A stretch of DNA of 64,000 bases from Streptomyces roseoverticillatus (GTDB lineage: Bacteria; Actinomycetota; Actinomycetes; Streptomycetales; Streptomycetaceae): contig NZ_JOFL01000008.1 of assembly GCF_000719265.1 (NCBI RefSeq), positions 62,001-126,000 on the forward strand. The letters are read 5' to 3'. The notes below the pieces were generated by a model. The model saw nothing but the letters and a program-made list of their open reading frames with translations, did not search any database and was not told the DNA's origin. This document shows, piece by piece, positions 1 through 8,290 of this stretch. Both the position numbers and the translations under genes were made by a program. Each line of letters opens with the position of its first letter. Position 1 is the first letter of the stretch.

Positions 1-17
1 GCCCGCCGGCACGCCCG

Positions 18-1175
18 TCAGAACTTGTTGCGCGGGGTGATGCCCAGCGACATCCCGGACAGGCCGCGCTGGCGGCCGCCGAGCTTGCCCGCGATCGCGC
101 GCAGCGCCGCGCCCGCCGGGGACTCGGGGTCGGTCAGGACCACCGGCTTGCCCTCGTCGCCGCCCTCGCGCAGGCGGACGTCGATGGGGATCGAGCCCAG
201 CACCGGCACGTTCGTGCCCGTCGTGCGGGTGAGGCCGTCGGCGACCACCTGGCCGCCGCCCGTGCCGAAGACGTCGACCATCTCGTCGCAGTGCGGGCAC
301 GGCAGCCCGGACATGTTCTCCACGACGCCGACGATCTTCTGGTGGGTCTGCACGGCGATCGAGCCGGCGCGCTCGGCGACCTCGGCGGCCGCTTGCTGGG
401 GCGTCGTTACGACGAGGATCTCGGCGTTCGGCACGAGCTGCGCGACGGAGATCGCGATGTCGCCGGTGCCCGGCGGCAGGTCGAGCAGGAGGACGTCCAG
501 GTCGCCCCAGTAGACGTCCGCGAGGAACTGCTGGAGCGCGCGGTGCAGCATCGGGCCGCGCCACACCACCGGGGCGTTGCCCGGGGTGAACATACCGATC
601 GAGATGACCTTCACGCCGTTCGCCGACGGCGGCATGATCATGTTCTCGACCTGGGTGGGGCGGCCGTCCGCGCCGAGCATGCGCGGGACGGAGTGGCCGT
701 AGATGTCCGCGTCGACGACGCCGACCTTCAGGCCGTCGGCCGCCATGGCCGCCGCCAGGTTGACCGTCACGGAGGACTTGCCGACGCCGCCCTTGCCGGA
801 CGCCACCGCGTACACCCGGGTCAGCGAGCCGGGCTTGGCGAAGGGCACCTCGCGCTCGGCCGTGCCGCCGCGCAGGGAGGCCGCGAGCTCGCGGCGCTGC
901 TCGTCGCTCATCACGTCGAGCCCGACCGTCACGCCCGTGACGCCCTCGACGCGCGCGACGGCGTCCGTCACGCGGCTGATGATCGTCTCCCGCATGGGGC
1001 AGCCGGAGACCGTCAGGTAGACCTCGACCGCCACGGAACCGTCCGCCGCGATCTCCACCGATTTGACCATCCCCAGTTCGGTGATAGGTCGCTGGATCTC
1101 GGGGTCGTTCACCGTCGCGAGCGCGGCCCGGACCGCGTCCTCGCTCGGGGACGTTCCGTTCGTGTCGGTAGCCAT
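18..1175 (-). CDS. Mrp/NBP35-family P-loop ATPase, iron-sulfur cluster carrier
   Basis: A cytosolic P-loop NTPase that is expected to bind and deliver Fe-S clusters to apo-proteins. The N-terminal third (about residues 10-90) is a MIP18/DUF59 domain with the typical conserved cysteine in a SGCPMRE context. A deviant Walker A, GKGGVGKSS, follows at about residue 128, and the C-terminal part carries a CPHC pair, the CxxC expected to bridge the cluster in the homodimer. The reading frame could extend further upstream, but the ATG at 1175 gives a 385-aa protein that starts just before the DUF59 domain and fits the family length. It is transcribed away from the DUF1003 gene's end with a 43-bp gap, so it may be the last gene of a leftward unit with that gene and the MgtE-like gene. 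The family assignment is secure; the client proteins are unknown. Confidence 0.93.
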   Translation of the reverse strand: MATDTNGTSPSEDAVRAALATVNDPEIQRPITELGMVKSVEIAADGSVAVEVYLTVSGCPMRETIISRVTDAVARVEGVTGVTVGLDVMSDEQRRELAASLRGGTAEREVPFAKPGSLTRVYAVASGKGGVGKSSVTVNLAAAMAADGLKVGVVDADIYGHSVPRMLGADGRPTQVENMIMPPSANGVKVISIGMFTPGNAPVVWRGPMLHRALQQFLADVYWGDLDVLLLDLPPGTGDIAISVAQLVPNAEILVVTTPQQAAAEVAERAGSIAVQTHQKIVGVVENMSGLPCPHCDEMVDVFGTGGGQVVADGLTRTTGTNVPVLGSIPIDVRLREGGDEGKPVVLTDPESPAGAALRAIAGKLGGRQRGLSGMSLGITPRNKF

Positions 1176-1218
1176 ACGGAGATGGTACGGCGCGCGAGGG
1201 GGCCTCCGGAAAGGGCCG

Positions 1219-1827
1219 TCAGCGGTCGCGTTCCTCACTCTCCGCGGGGAATATCCGGCGCTGTTCGAGTTCCTTGACGAGTTCCTGGAACTCGGAGCGG
1301 ATCCAGTCGCGGGTGGCCACCTCGCCGAGGCCCATCCGCAGCGAGGCGATCTCCCGGGTCAGGTACTCCGTGTCCGCGATCGACCGCTCGTTCTGCTTGC
1401 GGTCCTGCTCCAGGTTGACCCGGTCGCGGTCGTCCTGGCGGTTCTGCGCGAGGAGGATCAGCGGCGCCGCGTAGGAGGCCTGCAGCGACAGCATCAGGGT
1501 CAGGAAGATGAAGGGATAGTTGTCGAACCGCAGGTGCCCGGGGACCGTGGTGTTCCACACCACCCACAGCACGATGACGACCGTCATCCAGACGATGAAC
1601 CGCCCCGTCCCCAGGAAGCGCGCGATCCGCTCCGACGTCCGCCCGAACGCCTCCGGGTCGTACTCCGGCAGCCAGGTGCGCCGCCGGACCCGCGGCAGGT
1701 CCAGGCGGACGCGCGGCCGCGGGTGGGGGTGCGGGTGCACCGCCTCCGACTGCGCCCGTACGCGCTCGGCGCGGTCGGGCCGGTGCCCGGGCCGGTCGGT
1801 CTCGCGCCCGCGGTCGTTACCGGCCAT
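1219..1827 (-). CDS. DUF1003 domain membrane protein
   Basis: A 202-aa protein with a charged N-terminus, two adjacent hydrophobic segments (about residues 74-95 and 101-125), and a C-terminal helix rich in acidic and basic residues. This is the layout of DUF1003 proteins, whose biochemical role is not established. The ATG start overlaps the 3' end of the upstream MgtE_N/CBS gene by 11 bp, which implies translational coupling. The pairing of a DUF1003 protein with an MgtE_N/CBS protein suggests a shared role in Mg2+ or membrane homeostasis, but that is inference from context only. The N-terminal 45 residues are low-complexity, with alternating His-Pro and many Arg. Confidence 0.87.
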   Translation of the reverse strand: MAGNDRGRETDRPGHRPDRAERVRAQSEAVHPHPHPRPRVRLDLPRVRRRTWLPEYDPEAFGRTSERIARFLGTGRFIVWMTVVIVLWVVWNTTVPGHLRFDNYPFIFLTLMLSLQASYAAPLILLAQNRQDDRDRVNLEQDRKQNERSIADTEYLTREIASLRMGLGEVATRDWIRSEFQELVKELEQRRIFPAESEERDR

Positions 1828-3112
1828 CGGCGGCCTCCGGCAGCTCGGTCATGCCCGGTGCCCCGTGGTGCAGCTCGGTCTCGCGCCAGTCGTCGGGCAG
1901 CAGGTGGTCCAGGACGTCGTCGACGGTGACCGCGCCCAGCAGGGAGCCGCTCTCGTCGACCACGGGCGCGGCGACCATGTTGTACGTGGCCAGGTAGCTG
2001 GTGACGGCCGGCAGGGGGGTGCCCGGCGGGAGGGGCCGCAGGTCGGTGTCCACGATCGAGCCGACGAGGGTGAAGGGCGGGTCGCGCAGCAGCCGCTGGA
2101 AGTGGACCGTGCCCAAGTACTTGCCGGTGGGGGTCTCGTCCGGCGGCCGGCACACGTACACCTGTGCGGCCAGGGCGGGGGAGAGGTCGCGGTTGCGCAC
2201 CCGCGCGAGGGCGTCGGCGACGGTCGCGTCCGGGCGCAGCACGATCGGCTCGGTGGTCATCAGGCCGCCCGCGGTCCGCTCCTCGTAGGCCAGGAGCCGG
2301 CGCACGTCCGCCGCCTCGTCCGGCTGCATGAGGGTCAGCAGCCGCTCCTTGTCGTCCTCCGGGAGCTCGGAGAGCAGGTCGGCCGCGTCGTCCGGGTCCA
2401 TGGCCTCCAGGACGTCCGCGGCGCGCTCCTCCTTGAGCTTGCCGAGGATCTCGATCTGGTCGTCCTCCGGGAGCTCTTCCAGGACGTCCGCGAGCCGGTC
2501 GTCGTCGAGCGCCGCCGCGACCTCGCCGCGGCGTTTGGGGGAGAGGTGGTGCAGCACGCTCGCGAGGTCGGCGGGGCGCAGCCGCTCGAAGGTCGCGAGG
2601 AGGCTCGCGGCGCCCTGCCCGTGCTCCTCCAGGGAGAAACCGGTGACCGCCGACCACTCGACCGTGAGCGTCTCTCCCTTGCGGCGCAGCGTCCCGCCCT
2701 TGCCGCGGCGCACGAAGACCTTGTCGATCTCCCAGTCGCGGCGGGCCGGCAGCTGGATGATCGCCACGTCCAGGACGGTCACCTCCTCGTCCCCGTCGAC
2801 CAGGCGCACGCGCCGGTCCAGGAGCTCTCCGAGGACCAGCGTCTCGGTGGCGCGCTGCTCGAAGCGGCGCATGTTGATCACTCCTGTGGTGATCACCTGG
2901 CCGGACTCCACGCCCGTCACCCGGGTCATGGGCAGGAAGATCCGGCGGCGGCTGACGACCTCCACGACGAGGCCGAGGACGCGGGGCGGGCGGCCGCCGA
3001 CGCGCAGCATCGCGACGAGGTCCTGGACGCGGCCGACCTGGTCGCCGTTGGGGTCGAAGACCGCCACGCCCGAGAGGTGTGACACGAAGACCCGGTGGGC
3101 GCCTGCCGCCAT
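1817..3112 (-). CDS. MgtE_N and CBS domain protein (cytosolic, no transporter domain)
   Basis: A 431-aa protein with an N-terminal PRC-barrel-like segment (about residues 1-180), an MgtE intracellular N-domain (about 185-285, with repeated ELPEDD and DPDDAADLL motifs) and a CBS pair at the C-terminus. The five-helix MgtE membrane domain is absent, so this is not itself a Mg2+ channel. It is more likely a Mg2+ or nucleotide sensor, although annotations often call it a magnesium transporter. A GTG at 3121 is possible, but a GGAGGAGG ribosome site sits 8 bases from the ATG at 3112, which decides the start. It overlaps the DUF1003 gene by 11 bp. The domain calls are good; the function is inferred. 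Confidence 0.88.
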   Translation of the reverse strand: MAAGAHRVFVSHLSGVAVFDPNGDQVGRVQDLVAMLRVGGRPPRVLGLVVEVVSRRRIFLPMTRVTGVESGQVITTGVINMRRFEQRATETLVLGELLDRRVRLVDGDEEVTVLDVAIIQLPARRDWEIDKVFVRRGKGGTLRRKGETLTVEWSAVTGFSLEEHGQGAASLLATFERLRPADLASVLHHLSPKRRGEVAAALDDDRLADVLEELPEDDQIEILGKLKEERAADVLEAMDPDDAADLLSELPEDDKERLLTLMQPDEAADVRRLLAYEERTAGGLMTTEPIVLRPDATVADALARVRNRDLSPALAAQVYVCRPPDETPTGKYLGTVHFQRLLRDPPFTLVGSIVDTDLRPLPPGTPLPAVTSYLATYNMVAAPVVDESGSLLGAVTVDDVLDHLLPDDWRETELHHGAPGMTELPEAADGR

Positions 3113-3271
3113 GCCGCACACCTCCTCCGTGGTCCGGTGTCCGGTTCAGGCTAACGTGACCGGCTTCTCCCCGGCGCGGGAGAGGGGGCCGTCCGGACTG
3201 CCGGCTTCCGCCTGTGCCGCGCACGGGTACGCTGCCCCGTGTTCCCCGGCTGAACAGGAGGCAGGAGCGAC

Positions 3272-4027
3272 GTGCGTACCCGGAAGGCTGCTCTCGTGGG
3301 AGCGCTCTGCGCCGGCCTGTCCATGGCGCTCACCGCCTGCGGCGGCGCGGCGGAGGACCCCGACGCCGGGACCAACGGGGTCGGCAAGCTCGAACCCGCG
3401 AAGATCCAGGACAAGGCGCGGACCGCGGCGCGGGACGCCTCGGCCGTCCACCTCTCCGGCAGCGTCGTCAGCCAGGGGCGCACGTACAAGCTCGACATGC
3501 GGCTGAAGCGGGACGGGGGGACCGGCCGGGTCGCCTCCGACGCCAGCACGTTCGAGCTGCTGCGGATCGGCGACGAGCTCTTCCTGAAGGCGCCGGCGGC
3601 GTTCTGGTCGCGGGGCGACAAGGGGGACGGCGCCGCGGCCGCGGGCAAGCTGGAGAAGAAGTACGTCAAGGTGCCGGCCGGGGACCCGGCCTACACGCAG
3701 TTCAAGGGCTTCACCGACAAGAACGTCCTGCTGGACGGCCTCCTCGGCCTGCACGGCAAGCTCGCGCGGGGCGACCACGGCACGGTGGCCGGCGCCCGGA
3801 CCATCCGGGTCGACGGCGCGGGGGGCTCGGGCGGGACGCTCGACGTCTCGCTGATGGGCGAGCCGTACCCCCTGCGCGTCCAGCGCGCGGGCGGCGCGGG
3901 GCAGCTGGAACTGTCCGACTGGGGCAAGGACTTCGCCCTGGCGGCGCCGCCGCAGCAGGACGTCGTCGACTACGGCAAGCGGATCCCCTCCGGGGAGGGT
4001 GCGGCGTTGCCGGGCGCGGCGAAGTAG
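3272..4027 (+). CDS. LppX/LprAFG-like secreted lipoprotein
   Basis: A 251-aa protein with a lipoprotein signal peptide: basic start, hydrophobic core and an LTAC lipobox at residues 20-23, so it should be anchored outside the membrane by a diacylglyceryl cysteine. The rest is soluble and resembles the LppX/LprAFG fold, in which repeated beta strands form a lipid-binding pocket (for example the stretch around SVVSQGRTYKLDMRL). In mycobacteria such proteins carry glycolipids; the ligand here is unknown. The GTG start follows an AGGAGG site. It is divergent from the MgtE_N/CBS gene, with 159 bp between the two starts holding both promoters. Confidence 0.82.
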   Translation: MRTRKAALVGALCAGLSMALTACGGAAEDPDAGTNGVGKLEPAKIQDKARTAARDASAVHLSGSVVSQGRTYKLDMRLKRDGGTGRVASDASTFELLRIGDELFLKAPAAFWSRGDKGDGAAAAGKLEKKYVKVPAGDPAYTQFKGFTDKNVLLDGLLGLHGKLARGDHGTVAGARTIRVDGAGGSGGTLDVSLMGEPYPLRVQRAGGAGQLELSDWGKDFALAAPPQQDVVDYGKRIPSGEGAALPGAAK

Positions 4028-4050
4028 CCCTGTAGCGTCCTGGCCGCGCC

Positions 4051-4440
4051 CCTTTCTCCCGCCGCGACGGCGAGACGCCCGACGGCGGTGCCCGGCGGTG
4101 CCGGGCTGTGCGCAGCCCTTGTGCAGGGCCGGTCCGGCGCCGCCGGTTCAGGGCCGTATCGGCTGAGTGCCGTGGCGGCGGAGTGCATGGGGTGCGCGGC
4201 GGCATGTTGTGAGCGCAGGTTCTTTGCCGGCGCCCGGCTCGCTCCCGCCGCGACGGCGAGCAAGTACCGAGGACGCGTCCGGCGGTGCCGGGTGGCGCGC
4301 AACTCTTGGGCAGGGCCGGTCCGGCGCTCTTTGCCGGCGCCCGGCTCACTCCCGCCGCGACGGCGAGCAAGTACCGAGGACGCGTCCGGCGGTGCCGGGC
4401 GGCGGCAACCCTTGGGCAGGGCCGGTCCGGCGCGCCTAGC
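4051..4440. repeat. Three degenerate tandem copies of a ~110-bp GC-rich intergenic element
   Basis: The gap between the lipoprotein gene and the convergent hypothetical gene has no credible ORF. Two near-identical copies (about 4218-4328 and 4329-4437) each contain ctcccgccgcgacggcgag, then caagtaccgaggacgcgtcc, then ggcggtgccggg, then gggcagggccggtccggcg. A more diverged first copy lies at about 4055-4145. The cccgccgcgacggcgag core can fold into an imperfect hairpin. A related piece recurs near 14440-14500. The role is unknown; it may be an intergenic structural or transcript-end repeat. Confidence 0.75.
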
Positions 4441-4957
4441 GCCTGCCGCGCCCCCTCCGGAGGAGCTTCGGCAGGGCCGCCGGCATCGGGTGCCGCGTCG
4501 TGGCCGGGGTCGGGAGGGGGACCGCGGTCAGGGCCGTGTCCGGGAGGGGCGCCGTAGCCCCCGACGGCTCCAGGCGAAGGACGCGGCAGTCCTTCGCCCA
4601 CCGCTCGGTGACCCGCTCCGCATCGGGCGCGTTCAGCCGCTTCGCCTTCAGCTCGCCGACCGCCGCCTCCCACGCCTCGCCGCCCGCCGGCAGCTCCACG
4701 ACGCGCGCGGCCCAGGACACCAGGCGCCCGCCCTTGTCCTTGCTGCGGACGGTCACCGTCGCCTCGCCGCCGTCGGCGAGCCCGAGCCCGTCCAGCGGCT
4801 GCTCGCCGGGCCCGCCCACGACATGGGCAGCACCCTCGTGCCACACGTGCCACAGCGCACGGCTCGGCCCCAGCGGGCCCCGCACCCAGATGAGGCCGGA
4901 CTTCTTCGTGGCCTCCTCGATGAGCGCCTGGTCGAGCAGCTCCTGCGTCTGTGTCAT
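4436..4957 (-). CDS. Conserved-type hypothetical protein, possible FMN-binding split-barrel fold
   Basis: A 173-aa soluble protein without signal peptide or membrane segment. The first 125 residues are ordered and mildly charged (WVRGPLGPSRALWHVWHEG near the start, then a beta-rich stretch around EATVTVRSKDKGG and an RVVELPAG segment). The pattern recalls pyridoxamine-phosphate-oxidase-like split barrels, but no cofactor-binding motif could be confirmed. The last 40 residues are Pro/Ala rich and end in a basic RRGRGRR tail. It is divergently arranged with the EamA exporter across a 52-bp gap. The coding frame is well supported by codon bias; the function is unknown. Confidence 0.72.
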   Translation of the reverse strand: MTQTQELLDQALIEEATKKSGLIWVRGPLGPSRALWHVWHEGAAHVVGGPGEQPLDGLGLADGGEATVTVRSKDKGGRLVSWAARVVELPAGGEAWEAAVGELKAKRLNAPDAERVTERWAKDCRVLRLEPSGATAPLPDTALTAVPLPTPATTRHPMPAALPKLLRRGRGRR

Positions 4958-5009
4958 GCGGTCTACTTTATTCGGCGGTGCGTGCGACCAGGAGATCTAC
5001 CCTGGACGC

Positions 5010-5993
5010 GTGACCAGTGCCCGTACGTGCCGTGAAGCCTTGCCCAAGGCGAGTGAGGCGGCCCCCAGCCCCCGACCCCGGCCCCACCCCACCGTCCGCA
5101 CGGACCTGCTCCTGCTTGCGGTGGCCATCTCGGGCATCTCCCTCTCGGCCCCGCTGATCGCGGCGACCGCCGCCCCCGCACTGGCCATCGCCTTCTGGCG
5201 CAACGCCATGGCCGTGGGCGCCCTCACGCCCCTCGCCCTCACCCGGCACCGCGCCGAGCTCTTCTCCCTGGGCCGCCGGAACCTGCTCCTGGCCGTGGCC
5301 GCCGGCGCGCTGCTGGCCGTGCACTTCGGGGTGTGGCTGCCGAGCCTGCAGATGACGTCGGTCGCGTCCTCGACCGCCCTGGTCACCACGACCCCGATCT
5401 GGACGACTCTCCTGATGCGCCTGCGCGGCCACCGCCCGCCCGCGCTGGTGTGGGCGGGCACGGCCCTCGCGTTCCTGGGCGTCGTGATCCTGACCGGCGT
5501 CGACCTGTCCATGTCCTCGCGCGCCCTCGCCGGGGACGCGCTCGCCCTCTCCGGCGGCATGGCGGCCGCCGGCTACGTGCTGCTGGGCGCGGAGGTGCGC
5601 CGTACGGTCGGCACGGTCACGTACAGCTACGTCTGCTACGGCACGACGACCGTCCTGCTGCTCGCCACCTGCCTGGTCTCCGGCGCGTCCCTCGGCGGCT
5701 ACAGCGGCGGCACCTGGCTGAAGCTGGCCCTGCTGACGGTCACCGCGCAGCTGCTCGGGCACTCGCTGATCAACCGCGTGGTCAAGGGCCTCGGCCCGTC
5801 CGTCACCTCGACGGCGATCCTCCTGGAGACCCCGGGCGCGGCCCTGATCGCGGCGCTGTGGCTGGGGCAGACCCCGCCGGTCGTCTCCTACCCGGCGCTG
5901 GCGGTGATCATGGCCGGCCTGGGGCTCGTCATCATGGCCGACCGTGTCGCGAAGAAGAGCTGGAGAAGAGAAGAAGAGCTGGAGAAGAGCTGA
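5010..5993 (+). CDS. EamA/DMT-family transporter
   Basis: A 327-aa integral membrane protein with about ten hydrophobic segments arranged as two EamA repeats (about residues 30-165 and 175-315), typical of drug/metabolite exporters in the inner membrane. The substrate cannot be told from sequence. The frame is open far upstream, but the GTG at 5010 is the first plausible start downstream of the divergent gene; its AGGAG lies about 15 bases ahead, which is rather distant, so a slightly later start remains possible. The C-terminal tail repeats a WRREEELEKS-like charged segment, encoded by a short direct repeat of gagaagaagagctgga-type sequence near 5960-5990. Confidence 0.88.
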   Translation: MTSARTCREALPKASEAAPSPRPRPHPTVRTDLLLLAVAISGISLSAPLIAATAAPALAIAFWRNAMAVGALTPLALTRHRAELFSLGRRNLLLAVAAGALLAVHFGVWLPSLQMTSVASSTALVTTTPIWTTLLMRLRGHRPPALVWAGTALAFLGVVILTGVDLSMSSRALAGDALALSGGMAAAGYVLLGAEVRRTVGTVTYSYVCYGTTTVLLLATCLVSGASLGGYSGGTWLKLALLTVTAQLLGHSLINRVVKGLGPSVTSTAILLETPGAALIAALWLGQTPPVVSYPALAVIMAGLGLVIMADRVAKKSWRREEELEKS

Positions 5994-6014
5994 GGGACGG
6001 CCGGGGCGGACCGG

Positions 6015-7121
6015 CTAGAGCCAGCCGTTCCGCTTGAAGCCGCGGTGGATCGTCACACAGATGGCGACCGTGACGACCATGACCGCCGGATAGCCGTACT
6101 TCCAGTGCAGCTCCGGCATGTGGTCGAAGTTCATGCCGTAGATCCCGGCGATCATCGTCGGCACGGCGAAGATCGCCGCCCACGACGTGATCTTCCGCAT
6201 GTCCTCGTTCTGCGCGACGGACGCCTGCGCGAGGTTGGCCTGGAGGATGGAGTTCAGCAGGTCGTCGAAGGACAGGACCTGCTCGTGGACGCGGGCGAGG
6301 TGGTCGGCCACGTCCCGGAAGTACTTCTGGATGTCCGGGTCGACCAGCCGCATCGGCCGCTCGCTGAGCTGCTGCATCGGCCGCAGCAGTGGGGCGACGG
6401 CCCGCTTGAACTCCAGCACCTCGCGCTTGAGCTGGTAGATCCGGCCCGCGTCGCCGCCGCGCGAGGCGCCCTTGCCGACGGGCGAGAAGACGTCGATCTC
6501 CACCTCGTCGATGTCGTCCTGCACGGCGTCGGCGACGGCGATGTAGCCGTCCACGACCTGGTCGGCGATCGCGTGCAGGACGGCGGACGGGCCCTTGGCC
6601 AGCAGCTCCGGGTCGTCCTGGAGGCGGTGGCGCAGCGCGCGCAGCGAGCCCTGGCCGCCGTGCCGGACGGTGATGATGAAGTCCGGCCCGGTGAAGCACA
6701 TCACCTCGCCGGTCTCGACGACCTCGCTGGTGGCGGTGAGCTCGGCGTGCTCGACGTAGTGGATGGTCTTGAAGACGGTGAACAGCGTGTCGTCGTAACG
6801 TTCCAGCTTGGGCCGCTGGTGGGCGTGGACGGCGTCCTCGACGGCGAGCGGGTGCAGCCCGAACTCGGCGGCGATGCCGGAGAACTCACGCTCCGTCGGC
6901 TCGTGCAGCCCGATCCAGGCGAAACCGCCGCCGGCCCGCACCCGGCGCATGGCCTCGGCGGGGCTGACGTGGTCGCTGAGCCGCTTGCCGTCGCGGTAGA
7001 CGGCGCAGTCGACGACCGCGCTGCTGACCGAGGGGTCCCGGGTGGTGTCGTAGTCGTACGGGGCGGCATCCCGGCGGAGGGCGGGGCGGACGGCGGCGCG
7101 CAGGTCGCGGATCATCGACAT
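6015..7121 (-). CDS. corA: CorA-family magnesium/cobalt transporter
   Basis: A 368-aa protein with the CorA plan: a long acidic cytoplasmic funnel domain, followed by two C-terminal transmembrane helices joined by the signature YGMNF loop (GMN selectivity motif) about 45 residues from the end. It is expected to form a homopentamer that admits Mg2+ and possibly Co2+. The ATG at 7121 has a GGAG site 8 bases upstream; an internal ATG two codons later is less favoured. It converges with the EamA gene, with only 21 bp between the stop codons. With the MgtE_N/CBS gene it makes two Mg2+-related genes within 6 kb. Confidence 0.94.
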   Translation of the reverse strand: MSMIRDLRAAVRPALRRDAAPYDYDTTRDPSVSSAVVDCAVYRDGKRLSDHVSPAEAMRRVRAGGGFAWIGLHEPTEREFSGIAAEFGLHPLAVEDAVHAHQRPKLERYDDTLFTVFKTIHYVEHAELTATSEVVETGEVMCFTGPDFIITVRHGGQGSLRALRHRLQDDPELLAKGPSAVLHAIADQVVDGYIAVADAVQDDIDEVEIDVFSPVGKGASRGGDAGRIYQLKREVLEFKRAVAPLLRPMQQLSERPMRLVDPDIQKYFRDVADHLARVHEQVLSFDDLLNSILQANLAQASVAQNEDMRKITSWAAIFAVPTMIAGIYGMNFDHMPELHWKYGYPAVMVVTVAICVTIHRGFKRNGWL

Positions 7122-7261
7122 GGCAGGGCTCCTTCACGGGCCGGCCGCCAGCCCGGTGCGGAGTGCGCGCGCAACGCTGTCCGGAACGTGGACGTGCATC
7201 CATGACCGGGAACACGTCCGCAAATCGGGCGGCGCTTCGTGCAGTGCGGGGAGGCTGACGG

Positions 7262-7325
7262 CAGTTCGCGGAGAACTTCGCAGAGAAGCGGAGAACTTCG
7301 AAGCAGAGAACTTCGCAGAGAACAC
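7262..7325. repeat. gagaacttcg direct repeats in a ~510-bp gene-free gap
   Basis: The gap between corA and the SUFU-domain gene (7122-7631) shows no convincing gene. It contains three exact copies of gagaacttcg at 7271, 7291 and 7306, plus related cagagaa pieces on both sides. Each copy can also pair with neighbours through cgaag/cttcg, so the array could fold into alternative hairpins. Base composition here is visibly lower in GC than in the flanking genes. The corA promoter should lie at the left side of this gap and the SUFU gene promoter at the right. The role of the repeats is unknown. Confidence 0.6.
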
Positions 7326-7631
7326 GGAACAAAGCGGGACGAAGGCGCTCTTCCGTCGGGCACTGCGGGCGCGAAAGAACTTCCGGGAAAGCGTCGGCGG
7401 CACTGCCGAAGTCGGAAGATCTCAGATCACAGGGTGGTGTGCGTCCGGAGCGAAGGGACGGGAGAACTGTCGGTACTGCACGGTCGACTAGGATCCACCG
7501 CAGCCCCACCTCCTCCGGCCGGTCCCCGCTGAGGGACGAACGTAACTCCCTGACCAGAGGTCAAGGCTAGCAGCCACTTGACGCGTCAATACCCTCCTTT
7601 GCCCGTTCGATACGCGTTCTATGCTCACTGC

Positions 7632-8216
7632 ATGTCAGACGTTCTCGCACTGGTCGAGGCCCGGCTCCGGACAGCCCTGGGCGAACCGGACGCGCGCGCA
7701 GCGGTGACCTTCCTCGGCACGGACCGGATCGAGGTCCTCCGATTCCATGAAGGGGACGTCGTCCGCTACGCCACCCTCGGCATGTCCGCCCAGCCGATGA
7801 CCGACCCGACGGCCGTGATCGCCGATCCGTTGCGCGGCCCCCGCGCCGAGCTGGTCCTCTCCGTCCGCGCCGGCCTCGCCGACACGGACAAGGCGCTGCG
7901 GCCGCTCGCCGTCCTCGCCGCCTCTCCCCAGGTGGAGGGCCTCGTCGTGGCGCCCGGCGCCTCGCTCGACACCGGCGAACCGCTGTGGCCCGGGGCACCC
8001 TTCACCTCCGTCCTCGTCGCCGAGCCCGGGGGACTGGTCGAGGACCTGGAACTGGACGAGCCCATGGACCCGGTCCGCTTCCTCCCCCTGCTGCCCATGA
8101 CCCCCAATGAGGCGGCCTGGAAGCGGGTGCAGGGAGCGGAGGCGCTGCGGGAGCGGTGGCTGAGGAACGGCACCGACCTGCGTGACCCGATGCGCTCCGG
8201 GGTACCTCTGGGGTGA
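7632..8216 (+). CDS. Suppressor-of-fused (SUFU) domain protein
   Basis: A 194-aa cytosolic protein that fits the bacterial SUFU-domain family: an alpha/beta fold with the recurrent tract around FLGTDRIEVLRF, a central RAELVLSVRAGL strand-helix, and the C-terminal FLPLLPMTPNEAAW segment typical of the family. In bacteria these proteins often occur as immunity or accessory proteins, or as stand-alone proteins of unknown role. No toxin gene is adjacent, so an immunity role is not supported here. A TTG at 7578 would extend the frame, but the ATG at 7632 agrees with the usual family start. Confidence 0.82.
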   Translation: MSDVLALVEARLRTALGEPDARAAVTFLGTDRIEVLRFHEGDVVRYATLGMSAQPMTDPTAVIADPLRGPRAELVLSVRAGLADTDKALRPLAVLAASPQVEGLVVAPGASLDTGEPLWPGAPFTSVLVAEPGGLVEDLELDEPMDPVRFLPLLPMTPNEAAWKRVQGAEALRERWLRNGTDLRDPMRSGVPLG

Positions 8217-8290
8217 CCCTCCGGGCCCGCGCCGTCCGGACGGGTGATCGTCCTTGACGCGGCGGCGGCCTGGGAGGACCGTTGGAGGCT

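Noticed and set aside
5333..6037. 234-aa frame inside the EamA gene
   Set aside because: Out-of-frame shadow rich in Arg/Pro, whereas the EamA frame encodes ten membrane helices.
7120..7491. 123-aa plus-strand frame in the corA-SUFU gap
   Set aside because: Starts inside the corA 5' end, contains the gagaacttcg repeats, and lacks genome-like third-position bias.
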